Assembly: GCA_964501365.1 (NCBI GenBank)
Contig: CAZCST010000014.1
Coordinates: 310,001-374,000, forward strand
DNA length: 64,000 nt
From: CAZAMB01 sp964501365
Lineage (GTDB): Bacteria > Planctomycetota > Phycisphaerae > UBA1845
Direction: 5' to 3'
Shown here: positions 33,590-42,251 of the stretch, piece by piece
Numbering within the stretch: the first letter of the stretch is position 1
How the letters are laid out: each line of letters begins with the position of its first letter
Position numbers and translations under genes: made by a program
The notes under the pieces: model-generated
Told to the model about the DNA's origin: nothing
What the model saw: the letters and a program-made list of their open reading frames with translations, nothing else
Database searches by the model: none

Positions 33590-34989
33590 TTCCCATTTCA
33601 CTCGGCGATATTGCCGGCGCGATCGGCTCAAGGATAGAATCGAACGTCGGCGGAATTTTTGCTCATCGCGTTTCAACCGATTCCCGAGATATCAAGCCCG
33701 GCGATCTGTTCGTGGCCATTCGAGGCCCCAACCACGACGCACACGCTTACATTGATCAGGCACTTGCGAAAGGTGCTGCGGCCGCGATCGGCGATGCGAC
33801 GGGAATTGCAAGGGTGAAGTCGGGGCGATCCCGCACGCTCATTGTCGATGACACGGTACAGGCATTGGGACAACTTGCGGCGTACTATCGCAAAACCGTG
33901 ATGTCGGTCGGCACAGTCGTCGTCGCCGTCACCGGCAGCAACGGAAAGACAACCACCAAGTGCATGATCGACCATGTTTTGAGCGATTGCCTTACCGGCC
34001 GCGCATCACCCAAGAGTTTCAACAACAAGATCGGCCTGCCCCTCACGCTTCTCTCCGCGGAAGCCGGCGATCAATACCTCGTCGCGGAAATCGGAACCAG
34101 TGCGCCGGGCGAAATCGCGGAACTGGCCTCAATCGCCTCTCCGGAAGTCGGCGCCCTGACGTCGATTGCCGAAGCACATCTTGAAGGATTGGGCGACGTG
34201 CATGGTGTGGCCGATGAAAAGAGCTCGCTTCTCAAATTTATCCGCCTGGGCGGCCTGGCTGTGGTGAATATTGACCGGCCCGAAATTCGACCATTCTTGT
34301 CTCGAATCCAACGCTCGCGTTTGGTGACGATTGGAACGGATCCGTGTGCAAGCCTGCCGGTCGCCGATCGCCGATCAACGATCTACAAGAGTAGTTTCCT
34401 GCTGGATGGCCGCTTCCACGTCGAGCTGCCCATGCCTGGCGCGCATCACGCAACGAACGCCACGATAGCCTTTGCCGTGGCGCGATGGTTCGGAATCGAC
34501 TGCGAACAAATCATCGACAGGCTTCGCACGTTTGTACCGCCCGAAGGACGCACGCGCGTCATCGAAACTGGCGGAATAACGATTGTGGACGACGCCTACA
34601 ATGCCAATCCCGGATCGGTCTCAGCGGCGATTGAAACGCTGCGGAACTCGGACGGCAGCCGTCGGGTACTTGTCCTTGGCGACATGCTCGAACTGGGACA
34701 CCACACGCCACAACTACACGGCCAGATTATCCAAGCCGTGGAGCGGGCCGGAATCGATCTGCTCATCGGTGTTGGAAACGCAATGACCGAGGCCATTTCG
34801 ATGACCGCACCGAATCTGCGGCGGCTGCAGACCTACTCGTGTGCCAACGTCGATGCGGCGGGCGACCTCGTGCATTCGGTCCTTCGGCCTCGCGACGTTG
34901 TGTGGCTAAAGGGTTCGCGGGCCGTGGGGCTGGACCGGCTTGTGCGTCAGCTCGAATCGCAATGGGGCACGCGATCGGCCGTTGCCTAG
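33586..34989 (+). CDS. murF: UDP-MurNAc-tripeptide:D-Ala-D-Ala ligase
   Basis: Adds D-Ala-D-Ala to UDP-MurNAc-tripeptide, finishing the cytoplasmic precursor. The 467 residues carry an N-terminal uridine-binding domain (STDSRDIKPGDLFVAIRG), the P-loop VTGSNGKTTTK, the central EIGTSAPGEIAELASIASP and SIAEAHLEGLGD region and the C-terminal VDDAYNANPGSVSAAI and LGDMLELG. The ATG overlaps the murE stop as ATGA. Downstream there is no mraY or murD; instead a glycosyltransferase converges, so the usual division-wall cluster is broken here. Confidence 0.96.
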   Translation: MIPISLGDIAGAIGSRIESNVGGIFAHRVSTDSRDIKPGDLFVAIRGPNHDAHAYIDQALAKGAAAAIGDATGIARVKSGRSRTLIVDDTVQALGQLAAYYRKTVMSVGTVVVAVTGSNGKTTTKCMIDHVLSDCLTGRASPKSFNNKIGLPLTLLSAEAGDQYLVAEIGTSAPGEIAELASIASPEVGALTSIAEAHLEGLGDVHGVADEKSSLLKFIRLGGLAVVNIDRPEIRPFLSRIQRSRLVTIGTDPCASLPVADRRSTIYKSSFLLDGRFHVELPMPGAHHATNATIAFAVARWFGIDCEQIIDRLRTFVPPEGRTRVIETGGITIVDDAYNANPGSVSAAIETLRNSDGSRRVLVLGDMLELGHHTPQLHGQIIQAVERAGIDLLIGVGNAMTEAISMTAPNLRRLQTYSCANVDAAGDLVHSVLRPRDVVWLKGSRAVGLDRLVRQLESQWGTRSAVA

Positions 34990-35789
34990 ACAGAAAGCGC
35001 CAAAGTCTTTCCAAATCCCATTGGACGGCCCTCTGTCAGGCCGCGAAGAGCCAGCATTTTCAGATATTCGGGTGCTGGGTCAGGATAGGCCCCCGCCCCC
35101 GGAAGCTGCTTCCATTTGGCGAAGAGTTTTTCGTTATCCTCCCGGCCGGGAATCAAATCGGCAACCTTGCGCTCGTCGTGGTGCTCGTCATGGTGAATCA
35201 GCGCTTTGCGGCAGCCAACGACTTTGAGTCCTTCCTGCAATTGAATCTTCAATGACAGGTCGGGGTCGAATCCAAAGAAATAGTAGCGCTCGTCGGCGAA
35301 GCCGACTTTTTCAAGCAACAATCGCCTTAGCAGCCCGAAATTTGCGTAGGGATAACCGCGCACATGGCAAAGCTCGTACGATTCGCCTTCGTGGAGTATG
35401 CGATCCAGCACGTTGCGCTCGTTGTGCCAATTATGATAGAACGCGACCATGCCCACGTCCCGCAAGTCGGGTCGTTCGAGGGTTGTGAGTGCTGCTTCGA
35501 CGCTTCCTGGTAACGGATACGCATCGTCGTTAAGCCACATCACGTATGTCCCGGTGGCAGCCCTGAAGCCCTTATTGAAGGCGATCACGGCTCCGGCACG
35601 CTCGCTCTCAAGGATGACGCGAAGGTCCTTTTGGCGCTTGAGCCATTCGCGTGTGCCGTCGGTCGAACCGCCATCCACAATGATGGTCTCGGTTGGGATC
35701 GAAATACCCCGTCGAATGTTGTCAATGCAAGTCCGCAACCGATCAAATCGGTTGAATGTCGGCACAACAATGGAGACAATTCCATACAT
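34986..35789 (-). CDS. Family 2 glycosyltransferase
   Basis: A GT-A fold inverting glycosyltransferase of about 267 residues. It opens with VSIVVPTFNRFDRL and TIIVDGGSTDGTREWL, has the DxD-type motif in MWLNDDAYP, and an acceptor-side region YFFGFDPDLSLKIQ. The start is ATG 35789 with GAGGT nine bases upstream; a TTG six bases further up is less likely. Its stop shares CTAG with the murF stop. It probably decorates a cell-surface polymer; acceptor unknown. The ATG lies opposite the first possible start of the divergent gene, so the two promoters must overlap coding DNA. Confidence 0.9.
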   Translation of the reverse strand: MYGIVSIVVPTFNRFDRLRTCIDNIRRGISIPTETIIVDGGSTDGTREWLKRQKDLRVILESERAGAVIAFNKGFRAATGTYVMWLNDDAYPLPGSVEAALTTLERPDLRDVGMVAFYHNWHNERNVLDRILHEGESYELCHVRGYPYANFGLLRRLLLEKVGFADERYYFFGFDPDLSLKIQLQEGLKVVGCRKALIHHDEHHDERKVADLIPGREDNEKLFAKWKQLPGAGAYPDPAPEYLKMLALRGLTEGRPMGFGKTLALSV

Positions 35790-36981
35790 GCGCAAATGGA
35801 CCTCGATTACGGCTTCCTTCAGAGATATCGGCAGATTGGCTGATTCCGGGCAACATCAGCGTTTCCTGGGAAGCAGTGTCGGGCTCTGCGCATTTTTTGC
35901 TTGCGCGCCGATATTTGCCCAGCAACCGGAGAATCGCTCCGGCAGCCAGGCGGCGGCCAATGCTCCCGTGGAAATCGAACAGGGAATCTGGCCTTCGCCC
36001 AAGCTCATGCAGCTCATGCTGACCCGCTGGGCCGAGGAGGCCGGCTACGAATACGACCTCGACGACCAGCAGCGAGAGAAAACTCGCAAGGCTGTCGTGG
36101 ATCGCTGGACAAAGTTTCTTGACGAGAATCGCGACGAGATTCAGCCCCTGACGAACGAGTTTCTCGAAATGCGAATGGAAATCACCCCCCCGACCAAATC
36201 GCGCGTGCAGGAATGGGCCCGGCGGGCCAAACCCGTTTTCGAGAAGACGACAAAGCAGCTCGACGAGGGCACAGCGGAATACCGGGCAATTCTCCGGCCC
36301 AATCAACGCATCAAGTTTGAAATCGACGCCGTGCAGATGAAGGTCGGTCTGGGGCTCGCGCAACAGAAATTCATCCAGTGGGAAAAAGGCGACTTTGAGC
36401 CCGACGATTTCTGGGAGCCGATCGGCCCCGACCGCGACGCCCGCCGCGAAGAACGCAAAAAGCGCCGCAAGGAGCGAGAGGCCCAGGACGCCGAGCGCGA
36501 GCAGAAACGCAAAGCGGCCGACGAGCAGTCCACAAACCCGATCGACGCCGAATTGGACTCCTGGCAACAATATGTGGCAGATTTCATTTCGGCGTACGGT
36601 CTTGATGCCGGACAGCAAACCACGGCCCAATCCTGCCTCACCGAGTTGCGCAGCCGGGCCATTGCCCATCGGGATCGGTATCGGGATGAGATCGCCCGAC
36701 TGGAAGATCGCATCGCGGCCAGCGCCGGCACAGACGAAGAACTCGGCGAAATCAAGGATCAACTCAACCGCCTGTACGGGCCGATTGATGATATGTTCAA
36801 GGAGCTGCAAACACGACTCGAACAGGTACCCACGGGAGATCAGCGCGCTTCTGCAAAAGCCGCCCCCAAAATCGAAGCAAAGTCCGCGGCATCGACGAAA
36901 AAGTCCGGCGAAAAGGAAGTGCCGGACTCCAAGTCGCAGGAGCCGACGTTGAATAAGCCCGCGACTCCGCCCGCTCCGTAA
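35788..36981 (+). CDS. Exported coiled-coil protein, unknown function
   Basis: A protein of up to 397 residues. A hydrophobic segment, SSVGLCAFFACAPIFA, and AQQ read as a signal peptide, so the mature protein is exported. The body is highly charged and helical, with a strongly basic/acidic coiled coil near 220-250 (EERKKRRKEREAQ) and an Ala/Lys/Pro-rich end. The first ATG (35788) overlaps the start of the divergent glycosyltransferase, so translation may begin later, for instance at TTG 35836. No domain was recognised. Confidence 0.68.
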   Translation: MRKWTSITASFRDIGRLADSGQHQRFLGSSVGLCAFFACAPIFAQQPENRSGSQAAANAPVEIEQGIWPSPKLMQLMLTRWAEEAGYEYDLDDQQREKTRKAVVDRWTKFLDENRDEIQPLTNEFLEMRMEITPPTKSRVQEWARRAKPVFEKTTKQLDEGTAEYRAILRPNQRIKFEIDAVQMKVGLGLAQQKFIQWEKGDFEPDDFWEPIGPDRDARREERKKRRKEREAQDAEREQKRKAADEQSTNPIDAELDSWQQYVADFISAYGLDAGQQTTAQSCLTELRSRAIAHRDRYRDEIARLEDRIAASAGTDEELGEIKDQLNRLYGPIDDMFKELQTRLEQVPTGDQRASAKAAPKIEAKSAASTKKSGEKEVPDSKSQEPTLNKPATPPAP

Positions 36982-37440
36982 AAATCCAAACGTCCAAAAA
37001 TCCAAAATGGAGGCGCTGGCACTTGCGCTGATGCGGAAGGTGGGTTCGTTTGTGCAACTTTTTGTGTTGGATGGGGACGAGATACCTGCGTGGCGAGCGA
37101 CAAATGCAGTTTTTGATGCGCGAGTTTGGGTTCGTTTTGAAATGCCATCTCGTGAGTGAATTCGGTTGTAAGTGATGGAGACGGTTGATCCGCAGATTGC
37201 GCCGATTTGCGCGGAGTTGATGGTGTAAAGAGTCGCTGAAAACCAGGTTCGTTTGGAAATTTGCTGTTTTGGGATTGTGCGTCTCCGGGAGCGACCACGA
37301 CATCTGGTGTGTGACTCGCTCCACGCCTGAGTGACGTGACCGGGCCTGGCTTGTGTGCAGTGTGCCTCGCGCATCATAGAAGAGAACATGAGCGGCGCGC
37401 GCAGAATGTGGTGACATGGTCCAATGCAGGTTTGAAGCAG
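36982..37440. repeat. Intergenic AAACGAACC-motif repeat region
   Basis: A non-coding stretch with the decamer GGGTTCGTTT at 37042-37051 and 37128-37137 and AGGTTCGTTT at 37245-37254; on the minus strand these read AAACGAACC(C/T). Short ATCCAAA/GTCCAAA units lie at the left end. Open frames across it look like translated repeat (NEP, TNP type) rather than proteins. I recall similar AAACGAACCC repeats from planctomycete genomes, which would need a genome search to confirm. Confidence 0.55.
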
Positions 37441-37444
37441 GAGT

Positions 37445-37546
37445 CGACCCTTTCAGGGTCGGGTGCGTTCTGGACCCGGTTTCCGTGGGCGGCGTCCCGA
37501 AAGGCGGGACTTGCCCACGGCTACTATAGGTCAGCCTTTCAGGCTG
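37445..37546. repeat. Palindrome series, copy 2 of the left-end array
   Basis: Three hairpins in the order and spacing style of 193-286: CGACCCT/AGGGTCG (37445-37451, 37455-37461), CCGTGGGC/GCCCACGG (37483-37490, 37513-37520) with an inner GTCCC/GGGAC stem, and CAGCCT/AGGCTG (37532-37537, 37541-37546). The third stem has T-A where copy 1 has C-G, a compensatory change that keeps pairing. It lies upstream of no open promoter that I can see, between the exported coiled-coil gene and a zinc-ribbon gene. Confidence 0.72.
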
Positions 37547-37570
37547 CGGAAAAGCCCCACAGCAGCCAAG

Positions 37571-38086
37571 TTATAACTGGTAGAACTCGTCAAGCGTGTA
37601 AACGCGCCCGCATTCAGGGCAGCGAGGTTCATTTAGGCCGCGCAGGTCGTAATGACATTGCGTACACAACGGCACCGAAGTCTTTGCGTCCCACGAATTG
37701 CGCATGCACAATAAGTAGACAAATGCAGCCAAGAACGATAGAGCCCGAAAGAAATATAATGCCTGGAAGCGAATCGTACTAAGGGACCATCCAAACATAT
37801 CAACGAAACTGACAATATCTCCTGCTATCAACGCCACTGACCAAAGTCCAAAGGCCAACAGCATTCGATTCTGTCGCACCAGTATTAGGATCCCTGAAAA
37901 TAACGCGAACCAGCATTGCGCAACCGAAACAGCGACACTCACCCTCATCGAAGTTCCGCGGAGGCTTGGCAGTGTGAATAGCAAGAACACAATGTGGCCA
38001 ACAAAAATGAAGTTTAGCGCTCCGTAAACAATCAGCGCAATGCCGAATGCGCGGAGCAAATACTTACTCTTGCTCACGTCTTTCAT
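37571..38086 (-). CDS. Membrane protein with C-terminal CHYDLRG zinc ribbon
   Basis: A 171-residue protein with four hydrophobic helices (about 10-40, 45-75, 80-100, 105-128) and a C-terminal zinc ribbon, CTQCHYDLRGLNEPRCPECG, ending DEFYQL. This is the third protein of the planctomycete ribbon type in the window and has the same architecture as the one at 2368-3243. Function is unknown. It starts at ATG 38086 and is 20 bases downstream of the ppdK stop on the same strand, so it may be co-transcribed with ppdK. Confidence 0.76.
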   Translation of the reverse strand: MKDVSKSKYLLRAFGIALIVYGALNFIFVGHIVFLLFTLPSLRGTSMRVSVAVSVAQCWFALFSGILILVRQNRMLLAFGLWSVALIAGDIVSFVDMFGWSLSTIRFQALYFFRALSFLAAFVYLLCMRNSWDAKTSVPLCTQCHYDLRGLNEPRCPECGRVYTLDEFYQL

Positions 38087-38107
38087 GGCGTTGAAACCAG
38101 CTTTGCA

Positions 38108-41100
38108 TCACACCATGGCAAGTTCACGCTGACGCTTTCGAGACGCCGTTTTCTTTGAGGAATTGCCCGCATTCGTCGATGACCCCTTGCCCGGCTTGGC
38201 CGTGGTGCGGCCCGATTTCTTGCTTGTTTTGGATCGTGGTGTTGCAGCACCTTTTGGACGCATTGGAGCGGACTTGCGGCCCGGGCGGCTTGTTCCGGGC
38301 CCGGCGGAACGACCCGACACTATGACCGCCTGCGCGGCAGCGAGGCGGGCGACGGGAACGCGGTACGGGCTGCAGGAAACGTAATCGAGGCCGACGCGCT
38401 CGCAGAACTGGATGGACTGCGGATCGCCGCCGTGTTCACCGCAGATGCCGAGCTTGATTCCCGGGCGACCGGAGCGGCCCTTGTCGCAGGCTGTTTGAAC
38501 GAGGGAACCTACGCCCTCCACATCGAGCGATTGGAAGGGATCGTAAGGGAGAATGGGGCCGGGTTTCCAATTGGGGATTTCCAATTGATGATTAGAACCG
38601 CCCATCGCTTGCGCTCCGGGTTCGGAAATCTCCAAAAGACGCGGGTGTTCGTTGAGGTAGTCGGGCAGGAAGCGGCCGGCGTCGTCACGGGAGAGGCCCA
38701 TGGTGAGCTGCGTGAGATCGTTGGTGCCGAAGCTGAAGAATTCGGAACTCTCGGCGAGGCGGTCGGCCAGGAGGGCTGCTCGCGGCGTTTCGATCATCGT
38801 GCCCGCAAGGTACTTGAGCTTTGACTTATGCTGCTTGATGAGCGCATCGGCCACCGTCCTAGTCCGCGCGATGAGCAGGGTCAATTCGCGCGCGTCGATG
38901 CTCAGCGGAATCATGATTTCGGGCAGAACGCGAACGCCCTCGCGCTCGCAGCGGATGGCGGCCTCGATGATAGCGCGGACCTGCATATCGAGGATTTCGG
39001 GGAAGGTGACGCAAAGGCGGCAGCCGCGATGCCCCAGCATGGGGTTGGCCTCGCGAAGCTGCTCAACGCGGCGGGCGACGTCCTCCACGGGGACATTCAT
39101 CACCATGGCAAGTTCCTGCTGGCCCTGGCGGTTGTCGTGCTGGGGGAGGAATTCGTGGAGCGGCGGATCGATCAGGCGGATGGTGACGGGGCGACCGGCC
39201 ATGGCTTTGAAAATGCCGACGAAATCGTCGATCTGGAATGGGAGGAGCTTTTCCAAGGCGTGAATGCGGGCCTGTTCATCCTTGGCAAGAATCATTTCGC
39301 GAACGGAGCGGATTCGCTGTGGCTGCGAGGCTTCAAAGAACATGTGCTCCGTGCGGCACAGGCCGATGCCTTCGGCGCCCAATTCGATCGCCTTGGCGGC
39401 ATCGGCGGGCGTGTCGGCATTGGCCCGGACGCGCATGCGGCGGCGCTGGTCGCACCAGCCAAGCAACGTTTGGAATTCCTTCGGCGCTTCGGGGCGGGCC
39501 AGCGGAATATTGCCATCAAAAATTCGTCCGGTGGTTCCGTCGAGGGCGATGGCGTCACCGCGGCGCAGCACCCGGCCATTGATGCTCATTTGATTCTGAC
39601 GGTAGTCAACGTCGAGGGCTTCGCAGCCGACGATGCAGCACTTGCCCCAACCACGGGCGACGACGGCCGCGTGGGAAGTCTTGCCGCCGGTGGCGGTCAG
39701 GACGCCCACGGCAGCGTGCATGCCGCCTACATCCTCGGGCGAAGTTTCCTTGCGAACCAGAATGACCTTCGCGCCCTGTGCAGCGCGGGCTTCGGCATCC
39801 TCCGCAGAAAAGACCACTTCACCGCAGGCCGCTCCGGGCACGGCACCGATGCCTTCGCCCAGCAGTCGTCTCGACAGTTCCGACGAGGGAATGGACGGAT
39901 CAAGAACCGGGAAAAACAAACGCTCGACTTCGGAAGCACTGATACGCAGGATGGCCTGGTCTTTGGTGATAATGGGGGCCAACCCGGCCTTGGCGTTCTG
40001 GGCGGATAGCAGTTTTTTCTTGATAAAGCTCCTGGCCGCCGCCGGGGTGAGCAATGGCCTGGTGGCATGCTCCACAGCGATCCTGAATGCGGCCTGAGGC
40101 GAGCGCTTGCCGATGCGGCACTGCAAAAGGTAGAGCTTCTTTCGCTCGATGGTGAATTCGATGTCCTGCATTTCCTTGTAGTGGACTTCGAGGACGACGC
40201 GGGCGGCCTCAAGTTGTTCGTACACGTCGGGCATCAGGCTCTGGAGTTCCGAGAGTTTGAGCGGAGTCCGGACGCCGGCGACAACGTCCTCGCCCTGAGC
40301 GTTGACCAGATAGTCGCCGTAAAAGGTGTTTTCGCCGGTGCTGGGATCACGGGTGAAGGCGACGCCCGTTCCGCTGTCGTCGCCCAGATTCCCAAAGACC
40401 ATCTGGCAGACGTTGACCGCCGTGCCCGCCAGGCCGGTGATGTTTTCCACGCGACGATAGGTTTCGGCCTTTTCGGCCATCCAGCTATTAAAGACCGCGT
40501 CAATTGCCCCCACGAGTTGGTCGAAAGGCGACTGCGGAAAGTCCTGGCCGGTGTGCTCACGGTAGATTTGCTTGAACCGCGTGACCAACTCTTCCAGTTC
40601 AGCGGCGTCAACGTCGGTATCGGCGATTTTGGTGCTGGACGTGGCGCCGAGCCGCGCGGCGGTTCGCTGGCGTTTCAGGGCGGTGAAAGCTTCGTCGAAT
40701 AAGTGCCGCTCCACGCCTCTGGCGGTCGAGCCGTACATCATGATGAGCCGGCGGTAGGCGTCGAAGGCGAAGCGGCGACTGCCGGAGGCCTTGGCGATGG
40801 CCTCGACAGATTCGTCGTTGAGACCGAGGTTCAGAATCGTTTCCATCATGCCGGGCATGGAGCGAGCGGCCCCGGACCGGACGGAAACGAGCAGCGGGTC
40901 CTTTGCCCCGCCGAACTTCTTGCCGCAGGCTCGTTCGAGCTTCTGGAGATTCTGCCGGGCTTCCTGCTCCAAACCGACGGGCCACTTCCGGCCGCGCTTG
41001 TTGTATGCGGCGCAGGCCTCGGTGGTGATGGTGAAGCCTCCCGGTACGGGCAGGCCGATGCGGGTCATCTCCGCGAGTCCCGCGCCCTTGCCGCCGAGCA

Positions 41101-41173
41101 GTTCCTTTTGATCGCCTCTGCCGTCGGCCTTGCCGTTGCCGAAGAAGTAAACCCACCGAGCTGATTTGGCCAT
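38108..41173 (-). CDS. ppdK: Pyruvate, phosphate dikinase with insertion and basic tail
   Basis: Interconverts pyruvate, ATP and phosphate with PEP, AMP and PPi. The 1021 residues contain the nucleotide-binding domain (GKGAGLAEMTRIGLPVPGGF; SVRSGAARSMPGMMETILN), the phosphohistidine domain (TATGGKTSHAAVVARGWGK) and the PEP/pyruvate barrel (GICGEHGGDP; GLDYVSCSPYRVPVARLAAAQ). Start ATG 41173 follows GAGGAGA. Typical PPDKs are about 870-900 residues; this one has about 28 extra residues before DPFQSLD, part of it from a short tandem DNA repeat, and a C-terminal tail of about 70 residues rich in Ser, Lys, Arg and Thr. Catalytic motifs are intact. Confidence 0.95.
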   Translation of the reverse strand: MAKSARWVYFFGNGKADGRGDQKELLGGKGAGLAEMTRIGLPVPGGFTITTEACAAYNKRGRKWPVGLEQEARQNLQKLERACGKKFGGAKDPLLVSVRSGAARSMPGMMETILNLGLNDESVEAIAKASGSRRFAFDAYRRLIMMYGSTARGVERHLFDEAFTALKRQRTAARLGATSSTKIADTDVDAAELEELVTRFKQIYREHTGQDFPQSPFDQLVGAIDAVFNSWMAEKAETYRRVENITGLAGTAVNVCQMVFGNLGDDSGTGVAFTRDPSTGENTFYGDYLVNAQGEDVVAGVRTPLKLSELQSLMPDVYEQLEAARVVLEVHYKEMQDIEFTIERKKLYLLQCRIGKRSPQAAFRIAVEHATRPLLTPAAARSFIKKKLLSAQNAKAGLAPIITKDQAILRISASEVERLFFPVLDPSIPSSELSRRLLGEGIGAVPGAACGEVVFSAEDAEARAAQGAKVILVRKETSPEDVGGMHAAVGVLTATGGKTSHAAVVARGWGKCCIVGCEALDVDYRQNQMSINGRVLRRGDAIALDGTTGRIFDGNIPLARPEAPKEFQTLLGWCDQRRRMRVRANADTPADAAKAIELGAEGIGLCRTEHMFFEASQPQRIRSVREMILAKDEQARIHALEKLLPFQIDDFVGIFKAMAGRPVTIRLIDPPLHEFLPQHDNRQGQQELAMVMNVPVEDVARRVEQLREANPMLGHRGCRLCVTFPEILDMQVRAIIEAAIRCEREGVRVLPEIMIPLSIDARELTLLIARTRTVADALIKQHKSKLKYLAGTMIETPRAALLADRLAESSEFFSFGTNDLTQLTMGLSRDDAGRFLPDYLNEHPRLLEISEPGAQAMGGSNHQLEIPNWKPGPILPYDPFQSLDVEGVGSLVQTACDKGRSGRPGIKLGICGEHGGDPQSIQFCERVGLDYVSCSPYRVPVARLAAAQAVIVSGRSAGPGTSRPGRKSAPMRPKGAATPRSKTSKKSGRTTAKPGKGSSTNAGNSSKKTASRKRQRELAMV
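38561..38587. repeat. 13/14-base tandem repeat inside ppdK
   Basis: GGGTTTCCAATTG (38561-38573) is followed directly by GGGATTTCCAATTG (38574-38587). On the coding strand they encode HQLEIPNWKPG within the extra segment of the dikinase. It keeps the reading frame and looks like a recent slippage or repeat insertion. Confidence 0.7.
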
Positions 41174-41212
41174 TTCGTTCTCCTCATGGAAGGGGTCGCA
41201 CACTCGACCTGA

Positions 41213-41273
41213 TGGCTCGTTCCTTCGAGCCGCGCCAATGAATCCGTTCAGACAGGAGCAACCGCTCCCGTCA
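41213..41273 (-). promoter_or_regulatory. Two hairpins in the ppdK leader
   Basis: On the minus strand, GACGGGAGC pairs with GCTCCTGTC (41252-41273; one G-U wobble), and GGCTCG pairs with CGAGCC (41214-41219, 41227-41232). Both lie 40-100 bases before the ppdK start. They could be a regulatory leader, a recO terminator residue or chance; no known riboswitch fold is visible. Confidence 0.3.
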
Positions 41274-41345
41274 GGGTGCGCGACGCGATGATAATCTGGA
41301 TACCGGTTTCGGCAAAGAATCCTCAAGGAATGTCGTGTTTTCCCG

Positions 41346-42098
41346 CTAGGTAAGGCGGCGACGCCGGGCCGGAACAAGGGAATCGGCCAGTTTCGGCTCC
41401 ATGCCCATCAAGTGGGAGATGTGGTAGTTGAGTACGGCGAATGCGGGGGCGGCGCTTGGCGGCGAGGGCGGTGGCCCTGAACCAGAGGCGAGAAAATTGA
41501 GGTACGCAATGGTTGCAGGGGCGATTTCCCATTTCTCGACGCGGCCGACCTCGCAATTGCGGCAGATCAGGCCGCCTTCGAAAGAGGAGAAGTGAGTCAG
41601 CTCAGTTTCACGATCACAAACCACGCAGGCGTCGAATCGCGGGAGCGAGCCGATCTTGTCCAGAAGTGCGATTTGAAAAGCCGCTACCAGGTTCAAGACG
41701 TCCAGCGATTCGGATAATGCTCCAAGGGTCCGCAAGAGGTCGTCAAAGAGTTCGGGGTGAGGGTCCCAATCCTCGGTAAGCCGGGCGGTAATTTCGGCAG
41801 CGTATTGGGCGGCGCTCAGGCGGTCGAGCTTTTCGCGCAAGCCAGAGAGGCTCTTGGTTTGCTTCCATTCTGTGAGCGTGGCCAGGCCTTCGGCGCGTTC
41901 GTGGCGGATGCTGAGCATGACCGAACCGATTTCGAGCAGATCAATGCCCGGCGAGAACCTGGTCTTCGTGCTGCGTTTCGCGCCTTTTGCGATCGCGCGG
42001 ACCTTGCCGTGCTCCTGTGTGAAGAGCACGAGGATTTGCGACGATTCGGAATAATCGAGGCGGCCAAGCACAACAGCAGCATCGCGGATCAGGGGCAT
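41346..42098 (-). CDS. recO: DNA repair protein RecO
   Basis: RecO works with RecR and RecF to load RecA on SSB-coated single-stranded DNA. The 250 residues start MPLIRDAAVVLGRLDYSESSQILVLFT, which is the N-terminal OB fold, with HGKVRAIAKGAKRS. A C-terminal zinc finger uses CVVCDRE and CRNCEVG. ATG 42098 is the chosen start because it matches the family; a frame extending to 42236 would cover an intergenic repeat. The gene is 172 bases upstream of ppdK on the same strand and downstream of the Gld-like operon. Confidence 0.93.
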   Translation of the reverse strand: MPLIRDAAVVLGRLDYSESSQILVLFTQEHGKVRAIAKGAKRSTKTRFSPGIDLLEIGSVMLSIRHERAEGLATLTEWKQTKSLSGLREKLDRLSAAQYAAEITARLTEDWDPHPELFDDLLRTLGALSESLDVLNLVAAFQIALLDKIGSLPRFDACVVCDRETELTHFSSFEGGLICRNCEVGRVEKWEIAPATIAYLNFLASGSGPPPSPPSAAPAFAVLNYHISHLMGMEPKLADSLVPARRRRLT

Positions 42099-42150
42099 GC
42101 CTATGATATTAGCGTATTGCCATCCGGTGCGCAGAGAGGGATCAAAGATT

Positions 42151-42250
42151 GGCACTGGTATCGTTCGGAGTTCGGGCGCCACTGGCAGCTGGCTGCCAGT
42201 GCCGGCACGGGCGGACCAGCCGCCCGTGGCACCCAAACGATACCAGTACC
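42151..42250. repeat. Clover-like structured palindromic repeat
   Basis: Outer arms ACTGGTATCGTT (42154-42165) and AACGATACCAGT (42236-42247) enclose two hairpins. The first has arms CACTGGCAGC (42180-42189) and GCTGCCAGTG (42192-42201) with a two-base loop; the second has CACGGGCGG (42206-42214) and CCGCCCGTG (42220-42228). Together they make a three-way junction. It lies upstream of recO and downstream of the DUF4340 gene. It resembles a dispersed palindromic element. Confidence 0.78.
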
Positions 42251-42251
42251 C

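Noticed and set aside
35743..37389. Minus-strand frame of 548 residues
   Set aside because: Antisense to the exported coiled-coil protein and spans the repeat region; the coding signal is on the plus strand.
38828..40009. Plus-strand frame inside ppdK
   Set aside because: Antisense to the dikinase; no recognisable protein.
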